This document shows positions 16,493 through 25,423 of a stretch of 36,873 nucleotides of DNA, piece after piece. Each line of letters starts with the position of its first letter. The first letter of the stretch is position 1. This stretch comes from Desulfobacterales bacterium (lineage in GTDB: Bacteria > Desulfobacterota > Desulfobacteria > Desulfobacterales > UBA11574), in assembly GCA_024641825.1 (NCBI GenBank), contig JAHECI010000001.1, positions 1 to 36,873 on the forward strand, written 5' to 3'. The notes under the pieces are model-generated. The model had not been told where the DNA came from. It did not search any database and saw only the letters and a list, made by a program, of their open reading frames with translations. Made by a program: the position numbers and the translations under genes.

Positions 16493-17113
16493 ATGCTCCG
16501 TGCAAACCTTTACGAAAAAGACATCGACATCGAGCCGTATGTCTCTTCCACCGACTGTAGGGCTTGCGGATTTCACAGCCGGACAGAGTTTATAGACAAA
16601 CTTCGCGCTGGACAGCTCAAGCCCTCCCATTGCAAGATGGCAAAGATGCGCTTTTTTCCTTTACTCTGGGCGGCAAGGCCCAATGAGATTCTGCCCGAAG
16701 TGGAGGTTTTGCAACTCCCGAATCCGGTCCCCGCCGGACTTTTTCCAATCAATCAGCCGGGAGAAAATTCTCCCATCTTGGTCTCGGGCAACTCAAAGCT
16801 TACCGGTGAGGTTCTCACGGCAGTCCTTTCCACGACCTTGAGCCCATTCTGGTACCTGGTTGTGGACACGGATGGACATACTGTGGACATGGCCATGGTC
16901 TACGAAGCTCTCACCGCTGAACGGGTTATCCAGGGACTGTCTCAAGAAAAAGTGGATCGAATCGCTCCGGAATCGACCCTTTTCCTGCCGGGCTTTGCGG
17001 CTTCGATCCGCGATCAACTGGCAGCACAAAGTGGTCGGCCGGTAACCGTTGGACCGGTGTGCGCTGCTGAGCTTCCTATTTTTTTTGGAAAAACCCACTG
17101 GAAGTTGGCTTGA
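16493..17113 (+). CDS. Reduced corrinoid Fe-S protein-like (AcsC/CdhE-type corrinoid domain) protein
   Basis: The 206-residue protein starts 18 bp after sir2. The N terminus has C22-R-A-C25-G and a later C47 in PSHC, resembling the small 4Fe-4S domain of the large subunit of the corrinoid iron-sulfur protein. The third Cys of the usual pattern is absent (Arg/Thr at 30-31), so three of four ligands are visible. The remainder resembles the C-terminal corrinoid-binding domain shared by AcsC/CdhE and HgcA: PILVSGNSKLTGEVL, WYLVVDTDGHTVDMA, STLFLPGFAASI, and VTVGPVCAAELPIFF. The large TIM-barrel portion of true CFeSP (over 400 residues in total) is missing. No N(V/I)WCA(A/G)GK cap helix of HgcA is present. 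Function unknown; a corrinoid-protein accessory role in the Wood-Ljungdahl pathway is a guess supported by cooC upstream. Confidence 0.65.
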   Translation: MLRANLYEKDIDIEPYVSSTDCRACGFHSRTEFIDKLRAGQLKPSHCKMAKMRFFPLLWAARPNEILPEVEVLQLPNPVPAGLFPINQPGENSPILVSGNSKLTGEVLTAVLSTTLSPFWYLVVDTDGHTVDMAMVYEALTAERVIQGLSQEKVDRIAPESTLFLPGFAASIRDQLAAQSGRPVTVGPVCAAELPIFFGKTHWKLA

Positions 17114-17536
17114 CACACGTTCACAACGCTTCGGTCTAACCCGCATTTTCCATGAAAAACATCCAGTAGATTAAAAGGGCTAAACTCCCAACGCAAATCC
17201 AAAATTACAGCTCTATCCATCGGTCTTTCGCAATACACCGTCATCCTCAAAAAGATATTGATAAACGATCGCATGCCATGCCATTATCTATTACAGGCCA
17301 TGGATTTCTACACATACCCAACCTGAGCCCTGGCTCAACGAAAATTCAGGATCCGATGGCCGATGTTGCGGATATCTCTATTTTTCATATGCCCCCTGAA
17401 CACGTACACTTGAACAGATCGGCCGGCCAAAAAATATATGGGGTCAATCTGGAAGAACCGTTGAAAATTGGGGCTATCCAAAAAAATGAGACCATCGACG
17501 ACTGACCCTCGAGGCCCAAAGGAACCGACCGTACCC
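17114..17536. other. Gene-free interval before the AsmA-like gene
   Basis: About 420 bp. A 75-codon open frame at 17278-17505 lacks a ribosome site and any recognisable motif, so I do not call it. No promoter or hairpin stood out. Confidence 0.4.
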
Positions 17537-20500
17537 ATGCGTAAGCCCAAAAAAATCATCATCGGAATCATTGTCGCAACGGCAACGTTGCTGGTTGCCC
17601 TTGCGGTATTATTGCCCGCTCTGTTAAATACCGATGCAATAAATGCCCGGATTGCTAAGGCCGCTTCCCAGGCCATAGACGGGCAAGTCGACTTTGAACA
17701 GATCCGATTTGCCTTTCTGCCCCGACCCCATGTGATCATCTCCCAAGGTCAAATGGCTGTACAGGACGTTGTTCAGGGTACCTGGTCGGAAATTTTGGTG
17801 TTTCCAAGGCTGAGCGCCTTTTTACTCGCCCGTATCGAGGTGGCCGACCTGACGGTGAAACAACCCGATTTTAAACTAAAGCTTCCGGTATCGTCCGGGG
17901 AAAAAACCGATGAATCTCAATCTGTTCTGAAAAATGGCGATCTTCGCCAACAGATCGAAAAAGGACTCGGGGCCCTGGTTGCTGTGCTCAAAGATGTAGA
18001 ATTGACAATAGAGAACGGCCATCTGAGCGTATGGGCCCAAGACAAAGCGCCTCTGGAGTGGCAGGATATCACCGCTGGCCTTTCTGTGGCCCATCATCGG
18101 GTATCCGTGGATCTCACCTGCAAATCGTCTTTTTTCCAAAAAATCGCTTTGAAAAGTGAGGCCAACCCCGACACTTTGAATGTGAACGGAACAGTCACCA
18201 TAGAAGGGCTTGCGCCACATTCTCTCATATCCTACTGGCATCCTGACTCGGATCCGGGAATCACAGACGGCCAGATGGATGTTACCCTAGAGTTTCAATC
18301 CCAGGACGGGCGTAACTGGCAAACCGACTTTGAAAGTCGTATCTCCTCACTCAAGGTACAAAACAATACCCGCCAAGCCGACATCGGCCCTGGAGCTTTG
18401 AAAGGGCGCTGTCACGTCTCCGCCACACAGATGTCGATTCACATCGACCGTCTGGATCTTGACCATCCCCAGCTGTCCCTGGCCGGCACACTATCGGTGA
18501 ATCCTTCCGAAGCCGGGGGTGTTCACCTCCAGGTAACCGGTCAAAACATCGATGCCCATGGAGTCCGGTCCACGGCACTGTCCCTGGGTGGACATATTCC
18601 CGATGTTCGGGAAGTGTTTGATTGGGTCAAAGGCGGTCGGGTCCCGGCCATCATGATAGAGGTCCAGGGCAAAGATTGGGCGGATTTGTCGGAGTTCGAA
18701 CGCTGGCGAATTGATGGACACATCGCAGACGGCATCCTCTTTATCCCCGAAGTCGACCTGGATCTCACAGACGTCTTTGGGCATGCCGTCATCGAAAATG
18801 GCATCTTAACCGCCGAAAATGTCCGGGCCGACACCGGAAAGACACAGGGCCGGCAAGGTTCACTGAAAATAGGACTGGTGGGTGATGCCAAACCCTTTCA
18901 TCTGGACATGGACGTAAATGCGGATCTGGCGCCCCTGCCGTCGATTTTAGATCGCGTCATCGATGATAAACAATTCAAGTCCGAGCTGTCCCGAATTGAG
19001 GATTTAAGGGGCATGGCAACCGGGAAACTCATCTTGGGGGAAAATCTGGATGACATCAGCATCCAAATCGATGTATCCCAATTCGATCTTATGGCCCGCT
19101 ACAATCGCCTGCCCCACCCGCTGTCTGTCAAAGGGGGCCGCTTTCAGTTCAAAAACCGTGAGATCCGTATCAGCGACGTGAGCGGACAAATAAAAAACAC
19201 GCATTTTTCCAAGATATCTGGCCGGATGAACTGGCGCCATACCCCTGAATTCGAGGTTCAGACCGGGGCCGGCGCGATGGTCCTGGCTGAAATTTATCCC
19301 TGGCTGAAAGAAAATGGAAACTTGGGGGAGTCTCTGAAGACCATCGAAACATTGAACGGATCGATTGCCGTCTCCGCGCTGGATCTGAAAGGCCCCGTTT
19401 CCCGTCCTTCAGCCTGGCGCTTTGACATCTCCGGCGACATTCAAAATCTGGCCGTGGAGACCCGCCGGCTTCCCCAAAAACTGGTTTTACCCCGGGGACA
19501 TTTTAAACTCGGGCCGGAGACGCTGACACTTTCAAAAAGCCGCGCCCGCCTGCTCGATCTGGAAACCGACTTTTCTGTCCGGATCGATGACTATATGAAC
19601 GGTGTTAACAAACTTCATTTTAACGGCAGCGGTAAAATGGGGCCGGACATTACCCAATGGATGGCCCATGAAATGAAAATTCCGGCACAATTCAATCTCA
19701 AGCCGCCCATATCCTTTTCGCTCCTGGATGTTGACTGGATCCGGTCCGGCGAAATTGCCGCCGCCGGCAGCATGACCACCTCAAACGGTCCAACGGTTAC
19801 CGCCGACATTCGGTTTGCGCCTGCTGAAATCGACATCCGCCAACTGACCCTTCACGACCCTGCTTCCAATGCGGAGTTCTCACTCAGACACCAGTTCAAA
19901 TCAAAGGTGACCGATCTCTCCTTTAAAGGAAATCTGGCCAAAGTCACACTAGATCAATTTTGGAAAAACAATCGATTCCTTGATGGAACCATCCAAGGAA
20001 ATCTTCAGGCCAAAATCGATTCAAAACATCCGTTGAATTCTGTGGTCAACGGCCACCTGGAAGCACACCAGGTTTTTCTGCCATTTGAAGCGGCCGGCTC
20101 CCTCCGGGTCGATCACACCGTTTTGAGCGCCTCGGAAAAGAAGGTGACCATTCATGAAGCCGACATCGATTGGTTGGGCAATCGGTTCCATCTGGACGGC
20201 CATTCGACGTTCAAGTCCGACAGTATCTTTCTGGAAATGAACGCCACAGGAGAAGAGATCGATGCCAACCAATTTGAAACTCTATTCAAAGACACCGGCA
20301 AAAAAACACCCACGGACAAAACCGCGTCTCCAAGTATTTTTCAAGGAACCCTCCACATCGATGTCCAACGCGTGAAATACGGTTTTTATACCTGGTCGCC
20401 ATATCGTGCCACGCTGACCCTTGAAAAAGACAGCTTGACCATGCGGGTCCATGAAGCCGTGCTCTGCGGCGTCGATACCCCGGGGACCGTCAAACTTTCA

Positions 20501-21220
20501 TCACAGGGCATATGGGCAGAGATTACGCCGAATTCCCAGCCCAAAGAGATACAACACGCCGCAGGCTGTCTTACCGGAAAATCGACATCAGAAATTCTGG
20601 AAGGCCAGTTTCAGGTGACCGGCACTGTAACCACCGAGGGAAAAACCGACGAGGAGCTGCTCCGCAATCTAAAAGGAAATTTAGAGGTTACCGTTCGGGA
20701 CGGACGTGTCTATAACACGGGGAGGGTGGGAACATTTACCAATATCTTTTCATTTCTCAAAATCAACAGCCTGGTAAAAGGCGATGTCCCGGATTTGAAA
20801 AACCATGACTTCCGCTATAAATCCCTGTCCACTAAATTTTATGTTCAGGATGGCAAGTTCATTCTAACCGAGGGATTTATCGATGCCGAATCCTTGAATA
20901 TCGTAGCCACAGAAGGGGTGCTTAACCCCCTCGATCAGACACTGGATATCACGCTACTGGTATCTCCCCTAAAAACCGTGGACACCCTGGTCAAACACAC
21001 ATACATATTGGGCCAAATTCTCCAAGGGACGCTGATCGCCATCCCGGTAAATGTCAGAGGGGATATTTCAAACCCCAAGGTCAGGGCCCTTTCCCCTGCT
21101 GCTTTTGGTTCCCGTGCCATGGGTATTTTAGAAAGAACCCTCAAAGCACCGGTCAGGATCGTCGAGCCGATGTTGAAAGATACATCCCAACCCCAAAAGA
21201 CAGATGGCCAAACGCCTTAA
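17537..21220 (+). CDS. Large AsmA-family inner-membrane-anchored protein
   Basis: The protein has 1227 residues from the ATG at 17537 (MRKPKKIIIGIIVATATLLV); earlier in-frame starts at 17468 and 17486 would add 23 or 17 polar residues. One N-terminal transmembrane segment of about 20 residues is followed by a very long periplasmic beta-rich region. It ends with a typical AsmA-like C-terminal domain (LKGNLEVTVRDGRVYNTG, then ILTEGFIDAESLNIVATEG, then NPLDQTLDITLLVSPLKTVD). AsmA-like proteins (AsmA, TamB, YhdP) are now viewed as bridge-like phospholipid carriers between inner and outer membranes. The ending resembles YhdP-type AsmA proteins. Its length can span the periplasm, complementing the MCE transporter encoded earlier in this window. 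It has no close operon partner. Confidence 0.82.
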   Translation: MRKPKKIIIGIIVATATLLVALAVLLPALLNTDAINARIAKAASQAIDGQVDFEQIRFAFLPRPHVIISQGQMAVQDVVQGTWSEILVFPRLSAFLLARIEVADLTVKQPDFKLKLPVSSGEKTDESQSVLKNGDLRQQIEKGLGALVAVLKDVELTIENGHLSVWAQDKAPLEWQDITAGLSVAHHRVSVDLTCKSSFFQKIALKSEANPDTLNVNGTVTIEGLAPHSLISYWHPDSDPGITDGQMDVTLEFQSQDGRNWQTDFESRISSLKVQNNTRQADIGPGALKGRCHVSATQMSIHIDRLDLDHPQLSLAGTLSVNPSEAGGVHLQVTGQNIDAHGVRSTALSLGGHIPDVREVFDWVKGGRVPAIMIEVQGKDWADLSEFERWRIDGHIADGILFIPEVDLDLTDVFGHAVIENGILTAENVRADTGKTQGRQGSLKIGLVGDAKPFHLDMDVNADLAPLPSILDRVIDDKQFKSELSRIEDLRGMATGKLILGENLDDISIQIDVSQFDLMARYNRLPHPLSVKGGRFQFKNREIRISDVSGQIKNTHFSKISGRMNWRHTPEFEVQTGAGAMVLAEIYPWLKENGNLGESLKTIETLNGSIAVSALDLKGPVSRPSAWRFDISGDIQNLAVETRRLPQKLVLPRGHFKLGPETLTLSKSRARLLDLETDFSVRIDDYMNGVNKLHFNGSGKMGPDITQWMAHEMKIPAQFNLKPPISFSLLDVDWIRSGEIAAAGSMTTSNGPTVTADIRFAPAEIDIRQLTLHDPASNAEFSLRHQFKSKVTDLSFKGNLAKVTLDQFWKNNRFLDGTIQGNLQAKIDSKHPLNSVVNGHLEAHQVFLPFEAAGSLRVDHTVLSASEKKVTIHEADIDWLGNRFHLDGHSTFKSDSIFLEMNATGEEIDANQFETLFKDTGKKTPTDKTASPSIFQGTLHIDVQRVKYGFYTWSPYRATLTLEKDSLTMRVHEAVLCGVDTPGTVKLSSQGIWAEITPNSQPKEIQHAAGCLTGKSTSEILEGQFQVTGTVTTEGKTDEELLRNLKGNLEVTVRDGRVYNTGRVGTFTNIFSFLKINSLVKGDVPDLKNHDFRYKSLSTKFYVQDGKFILTEGFIDAESLNIVATEGVLNPLDQTLDITLLVSPLKTVDTLVKHTYILGQILQGTLIAIPVNVRGDISNPKVRALSPAAFGSRAMGILERTLKAPVRIVEPMLKDTSQPQKTDGQTP

Positions 21221-21410
21221 TGGGAACAGCACCCAATTTTATCTGTCCACGTGCATTTTATAATGGCAACGCGTGTGTTTTGTTGTAATTGGAAGACGAT
21301 TTTTCCTGAAGACACTGCCAATATCGAGGCCTTTGAAAAATGTTTATTTTTGTTCAAGTTCAAGTCGAAGATCCCGGACTTTGAGCGGGGGAAGGCGAAA
21401 ATTTTAACCA

Positions 21411-21433
21411 CCCCGATGAAAAACCCATCGGGG
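21411..21433 (-). terminator. Hairpin downstream of wrbA, possible bidirectional terminator
   Basis: CCCCGATG at 21411-21418 and CATCGGGG at 21426-21433 pair perfectly across a 7-nt loop. It lies between the convergent AsmA-like gene and wrbA. On the minus strand it is followed by TGGTTAAAATTTT, a weak T-rich tail. A terminator for wrbA is plausible. Confidence 0.5.
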
Positions 21434-21578
21434 CAGGCATCCATACATTGAGTATTTCGAGGATTACAATTTGAGCCTGACGCGGAAATTGGGCAAAAAG
21501 GGGCGTTTTGCAAAGGTCTCAATATCCATGCCAGACAGTGCACCCAAAATAATACCCCCCCAAACTGGATGCTGATTT

Positions 21579-22190
21579 CTACCGGGCCAGTTTGGATGCG
21601 ATGCTTGCCACATGCCGGCCCTGAAACCGGGCCGCCTCCAGTTCATTTTCACTGGGCTCCCTTTCACCTTGCGTACCGGCAATGGTTGACGCTCCGTACG
21701 GAGAACCGCCCGTGATCTCGTCATTTCGCATCTGTCCCTGGTAACTATAGGGCAGTCCGACCACAACCATTCCATGGTGCAGCAGCGTTATGTGAAAACT
21801 GAGGATGGTGGATTCCTGTCCGCCGTGTTGCGTGGCGGAGCTTGTAAAAACGCTGCCGACTTTTCCCACCAGGGCACCTTCGGCCCAGAGTTGGCCGGTG
21901 GCGTCGAGAAATTGACGCATTTGGCCACACATATTTCCGAAGCGGGTCGGCGTACCGAAAATAATGGCATCGGCGGACGCAAGCTTGTCAACCGTGCAGA
22001 TTGGAATCTTTTCAAACGCTTTCTGGGCTTCAACTGCGCCCATTTTTTCCAAAACATCCGCCGGCAGGGTCTCGGGAACACGCCGTATGTCTACTTCGAC
22101 GCCGTCGACAGATTTTGCACCTTCGGCCATTGCCTCGGCCATACGGTGTGTGTGCCCGTACATGGAATAATATAGAATTAAAACTTTCAT
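21579..22190 (-). CDS. wrbA: WrbA-type NAD(P)H:quinone oxidoreductase
   Basis: The 203-residue flavodoxin-fold protein starts at an ATG at 22190, preceded by AAGGAGGCCTCAT; the longer in-frame extension is not supported. The N terminus [20 protein letters not shown] is the FMN phosphate-binding loop. [19 protein letters not shown] and [19 protein letters not shown] are hallmark WrbA motifs, and [13 protein letters not shown] near the C terminus completes the FMN site. WrbA reduces quinones by two electrons using NAD(P)H and protects against oxidative stress. It is monocistronic as far as can be seen: the 174-bp palindromic element at 22376-22549 lies upstream of it and separates it from trkH. 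Confidence 0.96.
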   Translation of the reverse strand: MKVLILYYSMYGHTHRMAEAMAEGAKSVDGVEVDIRRVPETLPADVLEKMGAVEAQKAFEKIPICTVDKLASADAIIFGTPTRFGNMCGQMRQFLDATGQLWAEGALVGKVGSVFTSSATQHGGQESTILSFHITLLHHGMVVVGLPYSYQGQMRNDEITGGSPYGASTIAGTQGEREPSENELEAARFQGRHVASIASKLAR

Positions 22191-22375
22191 ATGAGGCCTC
22201 CTTGGCTTATTATGGTTACGATCGTCCAGGGCAATGTATGCCACATAGTTATTTTTTGAAAATCTTCATTATATCCCAAATGTCAAATATTTTTTGTTTA
22301 TTCCAGCGATGCGAAAGACGAGGATGATGCTCGGACGGACGTTGTATTTAATCGGACAAATAACTTTGAAGGCTC

Positions 22376-22549
22376 CGTAAAAAGTCTTTTGTGAGCGACA
22401 TCGAGCAATTTTAGAGAAAGATTCATGATGCGTCTGGCGTTAAAAATTGCAAGTTGTTTTAGGGTGTTAGCACGAGTTCTTGCAATTTAGCCAGGCGAGT
22501 CAAGAATCCCAAAATTGCTTGCGGAACGAGCAACATCAGATTTTTTACG
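22376..22549. repeat. 174-bp intergenic long-hairpin element, copy A
   Basis: The element is an almost continuous palindrome. The outer ends CGTAAAAA (22376-22383) and TTTTTACG pair. Further in are AGCAATTTT (22404-22412) with AAAATTGCT (22511-22519), GATTCATGA (22420-22428) with TCAAGAATC (22500-22508, one mismatch), and AAATTGCAAG (22444-22453) with CTTGCAATTT (22479-22488). The apical loop is 25 nt. A second copy of the same length and layout is at 33083-33256. This copy lies 25 bp past the trkH stop and about 185 bp upstream of wrbA. Confidence 0.85.
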
Positions 22550-22574
22550 AGTTCATCAACTTTGAGAAACGACG

Positions 22575-24023
22575 TTATTTCCGCCAGAATTCGGGAACCA
22601 AAAGGATGATCACCGTATAGATCTCCAGGCGTCCCAGAAGCATGCACCAGATGAGCACCCATTTACCCAGGTAGGGTATCTGGGCAAAATTGTCCGCAGG
22701 CCCCACCATCCCCAGGCCGGGCCCGATATTTCCGATGGTGGCCGCAACCGAAGAGATGGATGTCACAAGATCCACCCCCATGCCGGCGATGAGCACCGTG
22801 GAGAAGACGAACAGGCCCACGTAAAGCCCCATAAACCCCAGAACGCTCCGAACAACGTCTTCGGGAACCGCGTTACCCCCGATTTTTATCCGCTTCACCG
22901 CACGGGGATGAACCAGGGAAAAGAGCTCTTTGTAGCAGTATTTGAGATACAGCATGACCCGCAGGCATTTCATACCCCCGCCGGTGGAACCTGCCGACGC
23001 CCCTAAAAACATGCACAGCAGCAGGATAAACTGGGACATGGCCGGCCATTGTTCGTAGTCCGCCGTGGCATAACCGGTGGTGGTCACGATGGAAACCACC
23101 TGGAACGCCCCGTACCGGAAAGCCCGGCCTACGGTCTCGTACACCGTGCCATATATATTGAACGTCACGATGACAATCAGCAGCAGAACCGTGCCCAGGA
23201 AAAAACGGCATTCCGAATCCCGCCAGAAGGCCAGGGGTTTTCCCCTGAGAAACTGGTAATGAAGGGAAAAATTAATCCCGGCCAAAAGCATGAAGACAAT
23301 CACCACTGTATCCAAATAGACACTGTCAAAATAGGCCATGGACGCATTTTTGGTTGAAAATCCGCCGGTGGGCATGGTGGTAAAGGCGTGGCACAGAGCA
23401 TCGTAAAGATCCATGCCCCCCAGCAACAGAAAAAGGACCTGGGCCAGAGAGATGAGGGCATAGACTTTCCACAGGGTCTTGGCAGTGTCTCTGATCCGGG
23501 GCTTGAGCTTGTCGGGAACCGGAGTCGGAACTTCAGCCTTGTAGAGCTGCATCCCGCCCACCCCCAAAAAGGGAAGGATGGCCACCGACAGGACGATGAT
23601 CCCCATGCCCCCCAGCCACTGGATAAAGCTGCGCCAGAAAAGAAGCCCTTTGGACACGGCCTCTATGTTCGTTAAAATCGACGACCCAGTAGTGGTAAAC
23701 CCGGATACGGATTCAAAAAACGCATCCACAAAGGTGCTGAATTCAGGTCCCAGATAAAACGGGAAGGCACCGAAAAATCCGATGGCCGTCCATCCCACGG
23801 CCACGATGGCCATCCCTTCACGGTGGCTGATATGCTCCACCTTTTCCCGCCGGAAGACCACCATGAGCGACGCCCCCGACAACAGGGTGATTCCCATGGA
23901 CTGGGCCAGGGGGAGAACGCTCTGATCCCCGTAGTAAAGGCCGAAAAAAAGGGGAAACAACATGCAGATCCCCAGAAACAAGATCAACATCCCAATGATG
24001 TTCAGGATAAAAGACCACCGCAT
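22575..24023 (-). CDS. trkH: TrkH-type potassium uptake permease
   Basis: The 482-residue integral membrane protein is typical of TrkH in length. The four pore-loop selectivity motifs are recognisable: SGFTTTGSSI, TMPTGGFSTKN, VSIVTTTGYATADY and VAATIGNIGPGLGMVG. It begins MRWSFILNIIGMLILFLGIC. TrkH forms the K+-conducting subunit at the inner membrane and needs the cytosolic NAD/ATP-binding ring TrkA, which is the gene just upstream; the TrkA stop codon is directly followed by the trkH ATG, so the two are translationally coupled. The gene ends 25 bp before the long-hairpin element. Confidence 0.96.
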   Translation of the reverse strand: MRWSFILNIIGMLILFLGICMLFPLFFGLYYGDQSVLPLAQSMGITLLSGASLMVVFRREKVEHISHREGMAIVAVGWTAIGFFGAFPFYLGPEFSTFVDAFFESVSGFTTTGSSILTNIEAVSKGLLFWRSFIQWLGGMGIIVLSVAILPFLGVGGMQLYKAEVPTPVPDKLKPRIRDTAKTLWKVYALISLAQVLFLLLGGMDLYDALCHAFTTMPTGGFSTKNASMAYFDSVYLDTVVIVFMLLAGINFSLHYQFLRGKPLAFWRDSECRFFLGTVLLLIVIVTFNIYGTVYETVGRAFRYGAFQVVSIVTTTGYATADYEQWPAMSQFILLLCMFLGASAGSTGGGMKCLRVMLYLKYCYKELFSLVHPRAVKRIKIGGNAVPEDVVRSVLGFMGLYVGLFVFSTVLIAGMGVDLVTSISSVAATIGNIGPGLGMVGPADNFAQIPYLGKWVLIWCMLLGRLEIYTVIILLVPEFWRK

Positions 24024-25388
24024 TTAAAAATACTCCAGTTTTACCGCAAGGATTTTTTCCACCTGAGGGATGGCTTGTTTTTTGGCGAAGATGATGATCC
24101 GGTCATTGGGCGCAATGATACTCTCCCCCGTGGGGATAATGATCCGGTTCTCACGCAGGATGCCGGTGACCAGAGCGCCTTTGGGAATGGAGATCTCCTT
24201 TAGGGGTTTGCCCACGATGTCGGATGTCTCCAGGGCCACAGCCTCCATCACCTCGGCCTGTTCGCCCTTGATGGACTTGGCCGCAAGCACCTTGCCCGTG
24301 CGGATGTGCTGCAAAATGGTGTTGATGGCGGAAAGTCTCGGGCTCACCACCTGCTCCAAGCCGATCATCGACATGAGGGGAAAGTAGCTGAACTTGCTGA
24401 TCTTGGTGATGATTTTGGGTGCGCCCATCCGCTTGGCCAGAAGGGAGGTCAGTATGTTGGTCTCCTCATCGTCGGTGAGAGTCACCACAACATCCATATC
24501 CTGGACATTCTCTTCTCTGAGCAGTTCTTGATCGGAACCGTCGCCATGAAGCACCACCGCCTTGTTCAGATTCTCGGCAAGGGTGCTGCAACGATCCGGG
24601 TCCTTTTCGATGATTTTGGTATGAAGGGAATCTCCCTCCAGCAGCTTGGCCAGCCGGAACCCGATGCTCCCGCCGCCCACAATCATCACCCGATTCAGCG
24701 GCTCCATCTGCTTTTCGAAAATCGCCAGCGATTCCATGAGACGCTCTTTTTCGCTGATAAAATAGATCAGATCACCGGCCTTGAGCCGATGTTTCCCCCG
24801 GGGAATAATCAGTTCTTCTTCCCGAACCACGGCGGCGATCAGCGGGCTTTTTTTCCCGGTTTTCGAATAAATCTCCGAAAGACGGACCCCGGCCAGACGG
24901 GCCGAACCGTCCAAATAGATCCCCACAAAGAACAGGCGGCCATCGGCAAACTCCCCAACTTCCACTGCACCGGGCACGTTCATCAGCCGGTGAATGGTCT
25001 TTACAACTTCGATGTCCGGGTTGATGATGGTGTCGATATGGGGCGCGTTCTCACGGAACATATCATGATATTTATCATAGTCGGCATGACGGATTCGAGC
25101 CAGTTTCTTGGTGGACGGAGAAATCAGATTGGCCACCAAGCACGCCCCGAGGTTGGTCTCATCGCTGTCCGTAACCGCAAGGAGAATCTCTGCCTCTTTG
25201 AGCCCGGCTTCCTGTAAAATCACAGGGCTGCTCCCGGAACCGTTGATCACCTGAACATCGATATTGTCGGACACACGTCGAATGGCCGCAGAATCCTTGT
25301 CCACCACCACCACGTCCTTGTTCTCCCGGGCCAGATGACTGGCGATGTGAAACCCCACCTCACCTGCTCCCACGATTAATACTTTCAA
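24024..25388 (-). CDS. trkA: TrkA potassium uptake regulatory protein (two RCK domains)
   Basis: The 454-residue protein has two tandem Rossmann RCK-N domains with GxGxxG motifs: VLIVGAGEVGFHIASHLARE at the N terminus and VMIVGGGSIGFRLAKLLEGD mid-protein. Each is followed by an RCK-C domain (for example ILRENRIIIPTGESIIAPND). Acidic residues closing the Rossmann ribose sites (VVVDKD, KIIEKD) are intact. TrkA gates TrkH according to NAD(H) and nucleotide binding. The start is TTG at 25388, with AAAGGAGC about 9 nt before it. The gene order trkA-trkH with zero spacing points to one transcript and balanced expression. Length and domain order are normal. Confidence 0.96.
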   Translation of the reverse strand: MKVLIVGAGEVGFHIASHLARENKDVVVVDKDSAAIRRVSDNIDVQVINGSGSSPVILQEAGLKEAEILLAVTDSDETNLGACLVANLISPSTKKLARIRHADYDKYHDMFRENAPHIDTIINPDIEVVKTIHRLMNVPGAVEVGEFADGRLFFVGIYLDGSARLAGVRLSEIYSKTGKKSPLIAAVVREEELIIPRGKHRLKAGDLIYFISEKERLMESLAIFEKQMEPLNRVMIVGGGSIGFRLAKLLEGDSLHTKIIEKDPDRCSTLAENLNKAVVLHGDGSDQELLREENVQDMDVVVTLTDDEETNILTSLLAKRMGAPKIITKISKFSYFPLMSMIGLEQVVSPRLSAINTILQHIRTGKVLAAKSIKGEQAEVMEAVALETSDIVGKPLKEISIPKGALVTGILRENRIIIPTGESIIAPNDRIIIFAKKQAIPQVEKILAVKLEYF

Positions 25389-25423
25389 ATCACCCTGCTC
25401 CTTTGACCCAGCTTAATTCGAGT

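Noticed and set aside
17278-17505. A 75-codon plus-strand open frame before the AsmA-like gene.
   Set aside because: No ribosome site or family resemblance.
24306-25217. A 303-codon open frame antisense to trkA.
   Set aside because: It lies wholly inside trkA, whose protein is unmistakable, and its translation is rich in His, Gln and Gly as expected for an antisense shadow.
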